Shown: positions 32,283 through 40,052 of the stretch, in pieces
How positions within the stretch are numbered: position 1 is the stretch's first letter
Layout of the letters: each line of letters starts with the position of its first letter
Assembly (NCBI GenBank): GCA_963711705.1
Contig: CAVQFM010000007.1
Location: 186,001 to 250,000 of the forward strand
Direction: 5' to 3'
DNA length: 64,000 bases
Origin: RYN-230 sp963711705
GTDB taxonomy: Bacteria; Actinomycetota; Actinomycetes; Streptosporangiales; Streptosporangiaceae
The notes under the pieces: generated by a model
What the model saw: the letters and a program-made list of their open reading frames with translations, nothing else
Databases searched by the model: none
What the model was told of the DNA's origin: nothing
Translations under genes and position numbers: made by a program

Positions 32283-32597
32283 TCAGCTGTTGTCGTAGTG
32301 CGACGGCGGGAACTGCTCCCGCTCTCCCTCGACCAGAAGCTCGTCCTTGTCGTACTCGCGGCGGATCTCCGCCCGCGCCTCCTGGAATTCCTCGCTCTGC
32401 CGGATGTCGAACTCCGGCGGCTCGTCAGTGGCCGGGGGGACCTCGTCCGGGTCGAACGCGTTAACGCCGGCCTCGACCCGCTCCTCCTCGGTCAGCCGGG
32501 CCAGCTGGTCGTCATCCAGCCGGTCGATGCGGCCGCCGTGCTGGCGCCGGTCGCGGTGGAACTCCTCGGCTGGCGGATCTGCGTCCTGCTCTGTCAT
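32283..32597 (-). CDS. Acidic hypothetical protein
   Basis: 104 residues, strongly acidic and probably disordered: 'DPPAEEFHRDRRQHGG' at the N-terminus, 'RLTEEERVEAGVNAFDPDEV' and 'DEPPEFDIRQSEEFQEARAE' later. No signal peptide or membrane segment. AGGTGCC lies directly before the ATG. Convergent with the small HTH gene. The codon pattern is consistent with a real gene, and similar short acidic proteins occur widely in Streptomyces relatives, but the function is unknown. Confidence 0.6.
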   Translation of the reverse strand: MTEQDADPPAEEFHRDRRQHGGRIDRLDDDQLARLTEEERVEAGVNAFDPDEVPPATDEPPEFDIRQSEEFQEARAEIRREYDKDELLVEGEREQFPPSHYDNS

Positions 32598-32664
32598 GGC
32601 ACCTCCAGCGGATCTGCGGCCCGGGCGGGGCCGACCCTACCTGCACGCTACGCTCACCGCCAGC

Positions 32665-33423
32665 TCAGCGGCCGAGCACCACCCCGCCGTTGGGCGAGAG
32701 CACCTGGCCGGTCATCCAGCCACCGTCCGGGCCGAGCAGCCAGCCGATCAGCGCGGCCACCTCGTCTGGCGTGCCCTCCCGCCCGACGAGCGTCTGCGCC
32801 GCCCGCTCCTGCCGGGACTCGGCCGACAGCCGGCCTGACCAGAACCCGGTGTCCGGCACGAACCCGGGCGCGACCACGTTGGCCGTGCCGCCCTGCGGGC
32901 CCAGTTCCCGGGCCAGGTCATACACCCACGCATGCAGCGCCGCCTTCATCGCCCCGTAGCCACCACCACCGCTGCCGCGCAGCGCGGCCACCGAGGAGAC
33001 CAGCACCACCCGGCCGCCGGCCTTCCCGATCGCCTCGCGCAGCGCCTCGACGAGCAGCACCGCGGACAGCACGTTGGACTCGAACATCGCCTGCCAGTCC
33101 TGGCGGATCCCGGCCAGCCCGCCCGCAGTCCGCCCGCCCGGGATGCCGCCGGCCGCAGCGACCACGCCCGCGCAGCCGCGGCCCGCGGCCGCCACCCGCG
33201 CGGCCACGGCCTCGGCTCCGGCTTCGGTGGCCACGTCGGCGGCCACCGGGTCGACTTGCGGGCCGAGCTCGCCAGCCAGCCGGTTCAGCGGCTCCGGCCG
33301 CCGGCCCACCGCGGTCACGTGACATCCGGCCGCGGCCAGCCGCCCGGCCACGGCCCGGCCAATGCCGGTGCCCGCGCCGCTCACTACCACCGTGCTTTGC
33401 TCACTCATCCCGTGCTCGCTCAT
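32665..33423 (-). CDS. Short-chain dehydrogenase/reductase
   Basis: 252-residue SDR with 'VVVSGAGTGIGRAVAGRLA', 'VVAAAGGIPGG' and the catalytic 'VLVSSVAALRGSGGGGYGAMK', ending 'MTGQVLSPNGGVVLGR', where the second glycine-rich tail replaces the usual 'VDGG'. AAGGTGAG precedes the first ATG; a second in-frame ATG five codons on is also possible. No operon partner. Substrate unknown. Confidence 0.85.
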   Translation of the reverse strand: MSEHGMSEQSTVVVSGAGTGIGRAVAGRLAAAGCHVTAVGRRPEPLNRLAGELGPQVDPVAADVATEAGAEAVAARVAAAGRGCAGVVAAAGGIPGGRTAGGLAGIRQDWQAMFESNVLSAVLLVEALREAIGKAGGRVVLVSSVAALRGSGGGGYGAMKAALHAWVYDLARELGPQGGTANVVAPGFVPDTGFWSGRLSAESRQERAAQTLVGREGTPDEVAALIGWLLGPDGGWMTGQVLSPNGGVVLGR

Positions 33424-33505
33424 CCGTGCTCACCTTCCCAGCGACCGCGACCCCCGTACCCGCGGGGCCGGGCCGCACACCAGCCGCCCGTGCCAGGATG
33501 GCTGA

Positions 33506-34015
33506 ATGACCAGTCAGGTGGAATTTCGCCGCGGCTCGCTGGCCGACCTGCCGCTGCTCGAACCGCTCTGGGTAAGCGTGCACCATCATCACGCGGAGGT
33601 CATGCCAGACCTGGCACCCTACGTCGATGACCGGCAGACCTGGGCCGTGCGCAGCCAGCTGTACGCCGAGCTGCTGGCCAAACCGGACACAGTGCTGCTG
33701 CTGGCCAGCGCGGACGGCGCGGTCATCGGCTACGGCCTGGCGCACGTCAGCCCGGCCAGCGGCACCTGGGTGGCCGACACCTGGCAGACCGGCGACCGGG
33801 TCGGTGAGATCGAGTCGCTGGCCGTCCAGCCCGGCTACCGCGGCCAGGGCATCGGCTCCCGGCTGCTCACCGCGCTGACCGCCGAGCTGGCCACCGCCGG
33901 GGTGCGCGACCTGGTACTCGGTGTGCTGCCGGGCAACGACGCCGCGATCCGCCTCTACCAGCGCCAGGGCTTCAGGCCGACCTGGACCTACTTGTCCCGG
34001 TTCACCGGCCGCTGA
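33506..34015 (+). CDS. GNAT family N-acetyltransferase
   Basis: 169 residues. Acetyl-CoA-binding motif A is 'ESLAVQPGYRGQGIGSRLL' (about residues 108-126), followed by 'VLGVLPGNDAAIRLYQRQGF', a textbook GNAT end. Transfers acetyl groups to a small molecule or protein amine; the acceptor is unknown. CAGGAT lies 6 bases before the ATG, suggesting a leaderless message. Confidence 0.9.
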   Translation: MTSQVEFRRGSLADLPLLEPLWVSVHHHHAEVMPDLAPYVDDRQTWAVRSQLYAELLAKPDTVLLLASADGAVIGYGLAHVSPASGTWVADTWQTGDRVGEIESLAVQPGYRGQGIGSRLLTALTAELATAGVRDLVLGVLPGNDAAIRLYQRQGFRPTWTYLSRFTGR

Positions 34016-34080
34016 TCCGTCCCGGGGCCCCGTTTCTGCCTATGCTGGGTGCCCAGGAGTTCGTCACGGGGGGTGGGATC

Positions 34081-35685
34081 GTGGCCGGTCTCAGCGGGGC
34101 GGCCGCGAACGGTCCGCGGCCCGGCCAGCCGGTCCGGCTCGCCGAGCTCGTCGCCGCCCTGTCCCTCGGCGTGGATCTTGGTTTCGGCCAGCCGATGGAG
34201 CACGTGCTGCGCCAGTGCATGATCGCGCTCCGGCTGGCCGAACTGATAGGGCTCGGTGATGCCGAGCGGTCAGTGGTCTACTACACGGCGCTGCTGGTCA
34301 ACGTGGGCTGCCACGCCGACGCGCACGAACAGGCGAAGTGGTTCGGCGACGACATCGAGCTGAAGGCAGCCAAGTATCAGCATGAGCCGCGCAGCCTGGC
34401 CGGAGCGGCGGCCGCGCTGCGCAGGGTCGGCCGCGGTAACCCACCGCTGTTCCGGTTCCGGGTCGGGCTGGAATTCGCCCTTACTGGGCACCGGGACCTG
34501 GACGGGATGATCGCGCGGCACGCGTCGCTGGCGCGCAGCCTGGCCGCGGAACTCGGGCTGCCGCGCGCCGTGCAGGACGGGGTCGGCGCGTCGTACGAGC
34601 AGTGGGACGGGCGGGGCTGGCCCGGCCAGTTGCGGGGCGACGCGGTGCCCATCGCGTCCCGGCTCGCCATGCTGGCCGAGTACGCGGAGGTGGCGCACCG
34701 GGTCGGCGGGGTCGATGCCGCGGTGCTGCTCGCCCGCAAGCGGTCGGGTGTGCAGTTCGACCCCGCGCTCGCCCGGCTGCTGTGCGGGCACGCCGAGGAG
34801 ATCCTCGGCCGCCTGGACGCCGCGCGGACGTGGGACGCAGTGATCGGGGCCGAGCCATCGCTGGGCCTGGCGCTGGACGACGACCAGCTTGACGCGGCGC
34901 TGGTCGGCGTGGCCAATTTCGTCGACCTGAAGTCCCCGTACATGCTCGGGCACGCGCAGGCGGTGGCGGCCTACGCCGGCGCAGCCGGGGCCGGGCTGGG
35001 ACTGCCCGCCGCCGACGTGCAGACGCTGCGCCGCGCGGGCCTGGTCCACGGCCTCGGCCGCCTCGGCGTGTCGAACTCGATCTGGGACAAGCAGGGCCCG
35101 CTCGGCGCCGGTGAGTGGGAGCGGGTGCGCATGCACCCGTACCTGACCGAGCGCATGCTGCAGCAGTCCAGCTGGCTGGCGCCGCTCGGTGCGATCGCGG
35201 TTCAGTTGCGGGAGCGGCTGGACGGGTCGGGTTATCCACGCGGCTTGTCCGCCGGGGCGATCTCCCAGCCCGCGCTGATTCTGGGGGCCGCCGACGCCTA
35301 CCAGTCGATGCGCGAGCCGCGGCCGCACCGCGCGGCCCGGTCCGCGGCGGCGGCCGCTGCCGAGCTGCGGGCCGAGGTGAGCGCCGGGCGGATGGACCCG
35401 GGCGCGGCCGAGGCGGTGCTGGCCGCGGCGGGGCACGCCAACCACACCAGCCGCCGCCGGAACCGCCCCGACGGCCTGACGGCCCGCGAGGTCGATGTGC
35501 TGCGCCTGGCCGCTCAGGGCCTGTCCAGCAGGCAGATCGCGGACCGCCTGGTCATCTCGCCCAAGACCGCGCGCAACCACATCGAGCACATCTACGTGAA
35601 GATCGGCACGTCCAGCCGGGTGGGCGCGAGCCTGTACGCGATGCGGCAGGGCCTGCTTCCCGAACAGGAACCGGGCCGCCCCTGA
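34081..35685 (+). CDS. HD-GYP-like sensory protein fused to a LuxR helix-turn-helix
   Basis: 534 residues from the GTG at 34081 (an in-frame ATG at 34042 adds 13 residues but coincides with a TATGCT promoter-like hexamer; a G-rich site precedes the GTG). The N-terminal 430 residues contain two degenerate HD-GYP halves: 'YEQWDGRGWPGQLRGDAVP' and 'LVHGLGRLGVSNSIWDKQ' followed by 'ERLDGSGYPRGL'. The catalytic HD pair is replaced ('HG'), so cyclic-di-GMP hydrolysis is unlikely and ligand sensing more probable. The C-terminal 65 residues are a LuxR DNA-binding domain ('LTAREVDVLRLAAQGLSSRQ'). Upstream of a stress-type gene group. Confidence 0.85.
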   Translation: MAGLSGAAANGPRPGQPVRLAELVAALSLGVDLGFGQPMEHVLRQCMIALRLAELIGLGDAERSVVYYTALLVNVGCHADAHEQAKWFGDDIELKAAKYQHEPRSLAGAAAALRRVGRGNPPLFRFRVGLEFALTGHRDLDGMIARHASLARSLAAELGLPRAVQDGVGASYEQWDGRGWPGQLRGDAVPIASRLAMLAEYAEVAHRVGGVDAAVLLARKRSGVQFDPALARLLCGHAEEILGRLDAARTWDAVIGAEPSLGLALDDDQLDAALVGVANFVDLKSPYMLGHAQAVAAYAGAAGAGLGLPAADVQTLRRAGLVHGLGRLGVSNSIWDKQGPLGAGEWERVRMHPYLTERMLQQSSWLAPLGAIAVQLRERLDGSGYPRGLSAGAISQPALILGAADAYQSMREPRPHRAARSAAAAAAELRAEVSAGRMDPGAAEAVLAAAGHANHTSRRRNRPDGLTAREVDVLRLAAQGLSSRQIADRLVISPKTARNHIEHIYVKIGTSSRVGASLYAMRQGLLPEQEPGRP

Positions 35686-35695
35686 AGATCACGAA

Positions 35696-35725
35696 GATGA
35701 GGCAATCGCCCCATGCGGGCCGGGC
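35696..35725 (+). promoter_or_regulatory. Shared upstream element, copy 1 (AGATRAGGCAA...GCCC.ATGCGG)
   Basis: GATGAGGCAATCGCCC followed by ATGCGGGCCGGGC, ending 52 bases before the methyltransferase ATG and 11 bases before a TAGCGT -10-like hexamer (35737-35742). Closely similar sequence in the same relative orientation is found at 39963-39991 and, reversed, at 37261-37294. Probably an activator site or alternative promoter element. Confidence 0.55.
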
Positions 35726-35777
35726 CGGCCGCTGGTTAGCGTCGTCACGACAAGACCAGACGACCAGGGGAGGGGCC

Positions 35778-36446
35778 ATGAGCCTCAGCGGCCGGATCTT
35801 CGCAGCCAACTACGACCGGCTCATGGCCAAAACCGAGCGGGCGGGCCTGGCCACCCAGCGGGCCGCGCTGCTCCGCGGCGCGTCCGGCGAAGTGATCGAG
35901 ATCGGCGGCGGGACCGGGGCGAGCCTGCCCGGCTACGGCCCGGCCGTGACGTCCCTCACGATCACCGAGCCCGAAGCCCCCATGGTCCGGCGGCTGGTGC
36001 AGCGGGCCCGGGCGCAGGCACCAGCGGCCCGGGTGCTGCGCGCCCCGGCCGAGGACCTGCCCTTCGACGACGCCCAGTTCGACGTGGCGGTGTCCGCCCT
36101 GGTGCTGTGCACAGTGGCCGACCAGCCCCGCGCCCTGCGCGAGCTGCACCGGGTGCTGCGGCCGGGCGGGCGGCTGCTGTTCATCGAGCACGTCCGCTCG
36201 GACGAGCCAGGCCTGCGCCAGTGGCAGGACCGGCTGAACTGGCTGAACCGGATCATGGCCCACGGCTGCAACTGCAACCGCCCGACGCTCGACACCATCC
36301 GTGCTGCCGGGTTCACCATCACCGGCCTCGAGCGCTCCGAGCTGCGGGACGCCCCGCCATTCGTGCGCCCGCTGGTCATCGGCACCGCGACCGCAACCGG
36401 CCCGGGCCGCCCGGGCGCGGCCGCGGCCGCCACCCGGTCCGCCTGA
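35778..36446 (+). CDS. Class I SAM-dependent methyltransferase
   Basis: 222 residues of the UbiE/Methyltransf_11 type. SAM-binding motif I is 'VIEIGGGTGASLPGYG', with 'APAEDLPFDDAQFDVAVS' and 'ALRELHRVLRPGGRLLFIEH' completing the fold. The C-terminal region 'AHGCNCNRPTLDTIRAAGF' is seen in phospholipid- and small-molecule-methylating relatives. GGGGAGG is well placed before the ATG. It follows the HD-GYP/LuxR regulator and carries the shared upstream element, so it may be a target of that regulator. Acceptor unknown. Confidence 0.88.
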   Translation: MSLSGRIFAANYDRLMAKTERAGLATQRAALLRGASGEVIEIGGGTGASLPGYGPAVTSLTITEPEAPMVRRLVQRARAQAPAARVLRAPAEDLPFDDAQFDVAVSALVLCTVADQPRALRELHRVLRPGGRLLFIEHVRSDEPGLRQWQDRLNWLNRIMAHGCNCNRPTLDTIRAAGFTITGLERSELRDAPPFVRPLVIGTATATGPGRPGAAAAATRSA

Positions 36447-36491
36447 CCGGGCCAGCCGCCCGTTCCCATCACGACCGAGAGGGAGAGACCC

Positions 36492-36872
36492 ATGCCCAGC
36501 ATGTCCAAAGACAGCGCGCCCACCAAGGCTGACTTCGGCCCGGCCACCGACCACAGCGGCGACCTGGATGACTACACGGTCAGCTTTGTCACGATCCGGC
36601 AGGGCCACTCGCTGGCCGCGATGCTCAAGGGCCTGCCCGGCGACAGCTGCCAGTGCCCGCACTGGGGCTATCTGATCTCCGGGCAGATCACGGTCAGCTA
36701 TGCCGGCCGCGAAGAGGTCTACGAAGCCGGCGATGCCTTCTACATGGGTCCTGGGCACGTGCCCGCCGCCACGGCTGGCAGCGAGTTCATCCAGTTCAGC
36801 CCCAAAGACCAGCTGGCTGAGACGCTCGCCGCGATGCAGGCCAATGCCCAGCGCGCCAGCCAGCGCGGCTGA
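36492..36872 (+). CDS. Cupin domain protein
   Basis: 126 residues with one cupin barrel: 'CPHWGYLISGQITVSYAGRE' is motif 1 (without the usual second histidine), and 'YEAGDAFYMGPGHVPAATAG' is motif 2. Metal binding is doubtful because only part of the His/Glu set is present. GAGAGGGAGAGACCC precedes the ATG. Small cupins of this form are often found with stress genes and may bind a small ligand. It lies 45 bases after the methyltransferase and may share its transcript. Confidence 0.82.
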   Translation: MPSMSKDSAPTKADFGPATDHSGDLDDYTVSFVTIRQGHSLAAMLKGLPGDSCQCPHWGYLISGQITVSYAGREEVYEAGDAFYMGPGHVPAATAGSEFIQFSPKDQLAETLAAMQANAQRASQRG

Positions 36873-36944
36873 CCCCGGATCGCCGCGCGGCGGGGACCTG
36901 GCGGCGACCCCGGGTGCCCGCCGCTGCGGACCGCTGGCGTGGGG

Positions 36945-37196
36945 TCACGCTCCCTCGGCGACCGGATGGATCTCGTCGGCGACGAGCCCGTGCGCCTCGC
37001 GGTGGACAGCCGCCGCAGTGCCGGCGTCCGGAGCGTCGACCAGGCAGAAGATCTTGCCGTGCGCCTCGTCGACCCAGTAGCGGAGGTAGTGAACGCCGTA
37101 GGCGTCCTGCGTTTACAGGTCAGCGGCGTGTGCCTTCGCCACATCGTCCAGGGTCACCGGGCCGCCGATCGTGTGCGTGTCCATGAACAGTGCCAT
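36945..37196 (-). pseudogene. DUF4242/SCO4226-like small protein interrupted by an in-frame UAA
   Basis: Not visible as one open frame because of a stop. From ATG 37196 (preceded by GGAGAGG) the reading is 'MALFMDTHTIGGPVTLDDV', then a UAA at 37115-37113, then 'TQDAYGVHYLRYWVDEAHGK' and 'IFCLVDAPDAGTAAAVHREA' to a natural stop at 36945. The two halves are in the same frame and together give the 83-residue DUF4242 fold found in the nickel-binding Streptomyces protein SCO4226. A single C-to-T change (CAA to TAA) explains it. It is therefore either a recent null allele or a base error. The shared upstream element lies 64 bases before its start. Confidence 0.75.
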
Positions 37197-37260
37197 GGCC
37201 TGTCCTCTCCTGAGTTGTCGCGCAGGCGTGCTGCCTGCCTCGATCAGGAGACCCCAGCCG

Positions 37261-37294
37261 GGCCGGGCGGCGCATCGGGCGGGTTCCCTATCTT
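37261..37294 (-). promoter_or_regulatory. Shared upstream element, copy 3 (minus strand)
   Basis: On the minus strand AAGATAGGGAACCCGCCC is followed by GATGCGCCGCCCGGCC, matching the elements at 35696 and 39963 in order and spacing but with more mismatches. It ends 64 bases upstream of the interrupted DUF4242 gene. The rest of the 37197-37496 gap shows no recognisable feature. Confidence 0.45.
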
Positions 37295-37496
37295 GGGCGG
37301 GACCCAGCACCTTGATCTCGCGCGGGGTGAGCCCGGCTGGGTTCGCCCGGCTGGCCGGCCGGGGCCGCGGGGCAGGGCCAGGCCCTGGATGCGCCGGTCA
37401 CGCAGCCGGGCCGGCCACAGGGTGGACGGCGCGGCGTGGGGTCGTCACGATAGGGGTGCACGCCGTCACGGGACGGCCGGGGCAAGGGGGCACGTC

Positions 37497-38144
37497 ATGG
37501 CCGATCCGCAGTTCTCCTGGGATGACCTGGGCCAGTACAAGGCCGAGGGCCGGTTCCTGGATGGCTACCCAGACGACGAGCGGACGTTCTTCGCGCCCCG
37601 GGACAACGTGCATGGCCTGCTGGTAGCGGTGCTGGGCACCGCCCAGCATTCGATCGTGGTCAACATGTTCGGCTACGACGATGATGAGCTGAACAAGATC
37701 ATCCAGGGCAAGCTCGGCGATGAGCACGTGTATGTGCAGATGAGCCTGGACCGCAGCCAGGCCGCGGGGGTGCACGAGAAGAAGATCCTGGCCAGCTGGG
37801 ACAACAACGCGTTCGGCAACAGCATCGCGATCGGCACCAGCTCGGTGCACAACGCGATCTCGCACCTGAAGATCGTGATCGTCAACGGCGTGTACACGGT
37901 GAAGGGCTCCACGAACTGGTCCCTGTCCGGCGAGCAGCAGCAGGACAACGAGCTGACGCTGAGCCGCAGTGCGGTGATCGCCGCGGAGACCCGGGCCATC
38001 CTCGACCTCAACCACGACTTCATGCTGAAGCAGATGGCCGGGTCCAAGCTGGACATCGCCAAGCTGCTCGCCCCGGCCGACGCAGCGAGCATGCCCCCGC
38101 TGCCACCCAGCCCGCCGTCGGCCAGTTCCCCGGCCGGATCCTGA
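37497..38144 (+). CDS. Phospholipase D-like domain protein with a single degenerate HKD motif
   Basis: 215 residues with one PLD-type domain. The HxK motif is seen in 'SHLKIVIVNGVYTVKGSTNW', where the aspartate position is Asn, followed by the family's 'GSTNWSLSGEQQQDNEL'. Earlier 'HSIVVNMFGYDDDELNKII' is the first strand-helix pair. No signal peptide, so cytoplasmic; activity would need dimerisation as in single-HKD nucleases. The tail is Pro/Ser-rich. ATG at 37497 is chosen; the frame extends further upstream through the interrupted gene's complement. Possible nuclease or phosphodiesterase. Confidence 0.8.
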   Translation: MADPQFSWDDLGQYKAEGRFLDGYPDDERTFFAPRDNVHGLLVAVLGTAQHSIVVNMFGYDDDELNKIIQGKLGDEHVYVQMSLDRSQAAGVHEKKILASWDNNAFGNSIAIGTSSVHNAISHLKIVIVNGVYTVKGSTNWSLSGEQQQDNELTLSRSAVIAAETRAILDLNHDFMLKQMAGSKLDIAKLLAPADAASMPPLPPSPPSASSPAGS

Positions 38145-38207
38145 GCGCGGCCGCCGGGGAGCCGTGCCGGTATCCCCGCCGCCACTGGTTACTGGCTATC
38201 CCCGCGG

Positions 38208-38238
38208 TGATCCGGCCGCCGTCCCGGTGACGTATCCC
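38208..38238 (+). promoter_or_regulatory. Repeated upstream motif TGATCC-N13-GTGACGTATCCC, copy 2
   Basis: Same orientation and identical internal spacing as copies at 26122 and 39850. It lies 159 bases upstream of the ECF sigma factor start. Autoregulation of the sigma gene is a natural hypothesis, though a second promoter-like TAGCGT sits directly before that gene. Confidence 0.55.
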
Positions 38239-38396
38239 GGGCGGCATCCTGCGGCGTGGGAGGCACAGTTGCCAGCGACACTCAGCCCGGCGGTCCGGGA
38301 CGGCCCGGGGCCCGGCACCGCCGCCTGCGGCGGCCGGGGGATGAGTTCCCCGCAGAAGATTGCCTGGTGGCCGCGGGCCGCGTTAGCGTCCCAGTC

Positions 38397-38957
38397 GTGG
38401 GGGGGACAGATGCCCGGCTGGTGGCCCGGCTGGCCGCCGGGGACGATCACGCGCTCGCGGAGATCCTCGACGGCGCCGGGCCGGCCGTGTACGGTGCGGC
38501 CCGGCGGGTGCTGGGCGACAGCGGCGCCGCGCAGGACGTCGTCCAGGACGTGTTCGTCGAGCTGTGGCGCCAGCCCGGGCGGTACGACCCGGCGGCCGGG
38601 GCACTGCGTACCTACCTGACCGTGCTGGCCCGGCGGCGGGCGGTGGACGTGCTGCGCAGCGAGCTGCGCCGGGTGGCCCGGCAGGAACGGCACCACCGGC
38701 TGGCGCCCGGCCCGGACGAGCCGACGCCGTGCGAGGCCGTGGTCACCGCGGAAGCGGCCGGCGTGGTCCGGGACGCGGTCCAGCTGCTTCCGCCCGACCA
38801 GCGCCGGGTCATCGAGCTCGCCTACTTCCAGGGGCTCAGCTACCGTGAGGTCGCGCTGGCGGCCGGCATCCCCGAAGGCACTGCGAAGTCACGGCTCCGG
38901 CTGGCGCTGGCCAAGCTGGAGACCGTGCTGGACCGCCAGCTGCTGGAGCAGTCATGA
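38397..38957 (+). CDS. ECF-type RNA polymerase sigma factor
   Basis: 186 residues with sigma region 2 ('GAAQDVVQDVFVELWRQPGR') and region 4 ('LLPPDQRRVIELAYFQGLSY' then 'GIPEGTAKSRLRLALAKL'). The start is the GTG at 38397: it follows a TAGCGT hexamer by 7 bases (leaderless pattern) and the upstream extension to 38256 is poor in homology. The stop overlaps the next ATG (ATGA), so the MDMPI-like protein is its partner gene. It may recognise the TGATCC-N17-CGTATCC motif found three times nearby (inference). Confidence 0.88.
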   Translation: MGGTDARLVARLAAGDDHALAEILDGAGPAVYGAARRVLGDSGAAQDVVQDVFVELWRQPGRYDPAAGALRTYLTVLARRRAVDVLRSELRRVARQERHHRLAPGPDEPTPCEAVVTAEAAGVVRDAVQLLPPDQRRVIELAYFQGLSYREVALAAGIPEGTAKSRLRLALAKLETVLDRQLLEQS

Positions 38958-39832
38958 CCGACCGACGTGACGATTCGCTGGCCCTGCCCGCCGGGCTGCG
39001 TGAGCGGGTGCTGGCCGCCTCGCGGCTGGTCCGGCCGGCCGGGCAGGTCACCCCCAGGGCCGAGCCGATCGCGCCGGTGGAGGCGTTCCGCCGGGCGGCT
39101 GACGCCCTCGACCGGCTGCTCGGCTCACTGGACCCAGACTGCTGGGCGCGGCCGGTGCTCCGCGACCTCGACGTGCAGGGACTGGTCGGCCACCTGGCCG
39201 GCGTCGAGGAAGACGTGCAGCGCTGCCTGACCGGCGACCCGGCCGTGGCCGCCGCCGGGCACGTGGCATCGACCCAGGCGGCAGCGGCCCGGCAGGCGGG
39301 CCGGCCGGCCGCGGCCACCCACGCTGAGTGGCGCCGCGCCGTGGACCGCACCCTCGGCCTGGTCCGGGCGCGCACTGACCTGGACGCCGAGGTGGCCGTG
39401 CACGGCATGCGGCTGCCGCTGAACGCGCTGCTGGTGGTCCGGGCGTTCGAGATCTGGGTTCACGACAACGACATCCGGCGGGTGGCCGGCCTGCCGCCCG
39501 CGGTGCCCGATCCACCCACGCTGCACCTGATGACCGACCTCGCCGCCCGGCTGCTGCCCCGGGCCGCGGCCGCCAGCGGCCTGCCCGGGCCGGTGGCCGT
39601 GCACCTGGTGCTGACCGGCCCGGGCGGGGGCACCTGGGACGTCACGCTGGACGCCGGCCCCGGCGGCACCCAGCCCGGTCCGGTTCCGCTGCGCATCGTC
39701 ACCGACGCGGTGGGGTTCTGCCAGCTGGTCGCCAGCCGGGCCCGCCCGGCCGACCTCGAGCTGGACATCGCTGGCGATCCCGGCCGCGCGGCCGGGGTGC
39801 TGGCCGCGGCGGGCACGCTCGCTCTCGACTGA
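38954..39832 (+). CDS. Maleylpyruvate isomerase/mycothiol-dependent (MDMPI, DinB-like) family protein, sigma-factor partner
   Basis: 292 residues of the four-helix DinB/MDMPI fold. The probable metal ligands are seen in 'LVGHLAGVEEDVQ' (His, Glu) and 'FEIWVHDNDIRRV' (His). Such proteins use mycothiol or act as metal-dependent enzymes, and some sit next to ECF sigma genes where an anti-sigma role has been suggested. Here the start codon overlaps the sigma factor stop, so a regulatory or sensing role is plausible but unproven. The C-terminal part ('VAVHLVLTGPGGGTWDVTLD') is an SCP2-like lobe. Confidence 0.82.
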   Translation: MTDRRDDSLALPAGLRERVLAASRLVRPAGQVTPRAEPIAPVEAFRRAADALDRLLGSLDPDCWARPVLRDLDVQGLVGHLAGVEEDVQRCLTGDPAVAAAGHVASTQAAAARQAGRPAAATHAEWRRAVDRTLGLVRARTDLDAEVAVHGMRLPLNALLVVRAFEIWVHDNDIRRVAGLPPAVPDPPTLHLMTDLAARLLPRAAAASGLPGPVAVHLVLTGPGGGTWDVTLDAGPGGTQPGPVPLRIVTDAVGFCQLVASRARPADLELDIAGDPGRAAGVLAAAGTLALD

Positions 39833-39849
39833 ACCACCCGGGTCCAGGG

Positions 39850-39880
39850 TGATCCGCCGCCGGGGCCGGTGACGTATCCC
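39850..39880 (+). promoter_or_regulatory. Repeated upstream motif TGATCC-N13-GTGACGTATCCC, copy 3
   Basis: Third copy, starting 18 bases after the MDMPI gene stop and 203 bases before the small gene at 40053. It shares TGATCCGCCGC with copy 1 and GTGACGTATCCC with both others. Confidence 0.55.
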
Positions 39881-39962
39881 GGCCAGCGCCGAGCAGTTCC
39901 AGCGGTTCTTCGCCCAGCTGCTAAGCGCGCCACCCGGAGCTAAGGCGGGTCTCCCGGCCGCA

Positions 39963-39991
39963 GATAAGGCAACTGCCCGATGCGGCCGGGC
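39963..39991 (+). promoter_or_regulatory. Shared upstream element, copy 2, inside an inverted repeat
   Basis: GATAAGGCAACTGCCC followed by GATGCGGCCGGGC, ending 61 bases before the GTG of the 40053 gene. The 3' part also pairs with an upstream CCCGGCCGCA (39953-39962 with 39981-39990), so the element could be read as a stem in RNA. Compare copies at 35696 and 37261. Confidence 0.55.
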
Positions 39992-40052
39992 GGGCCTTAC
40001 CGCGAGTCTCGGGTTACGGGCCGGAATCGGCCCCCAACCCGTGGAGGAAGCG

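Noticed and set aside
36945..37196. Selenocysteine or other recoding in the DUF4242 gene
   Set aside because: The stop is UAA, not UGA, and I see no recoding signal.
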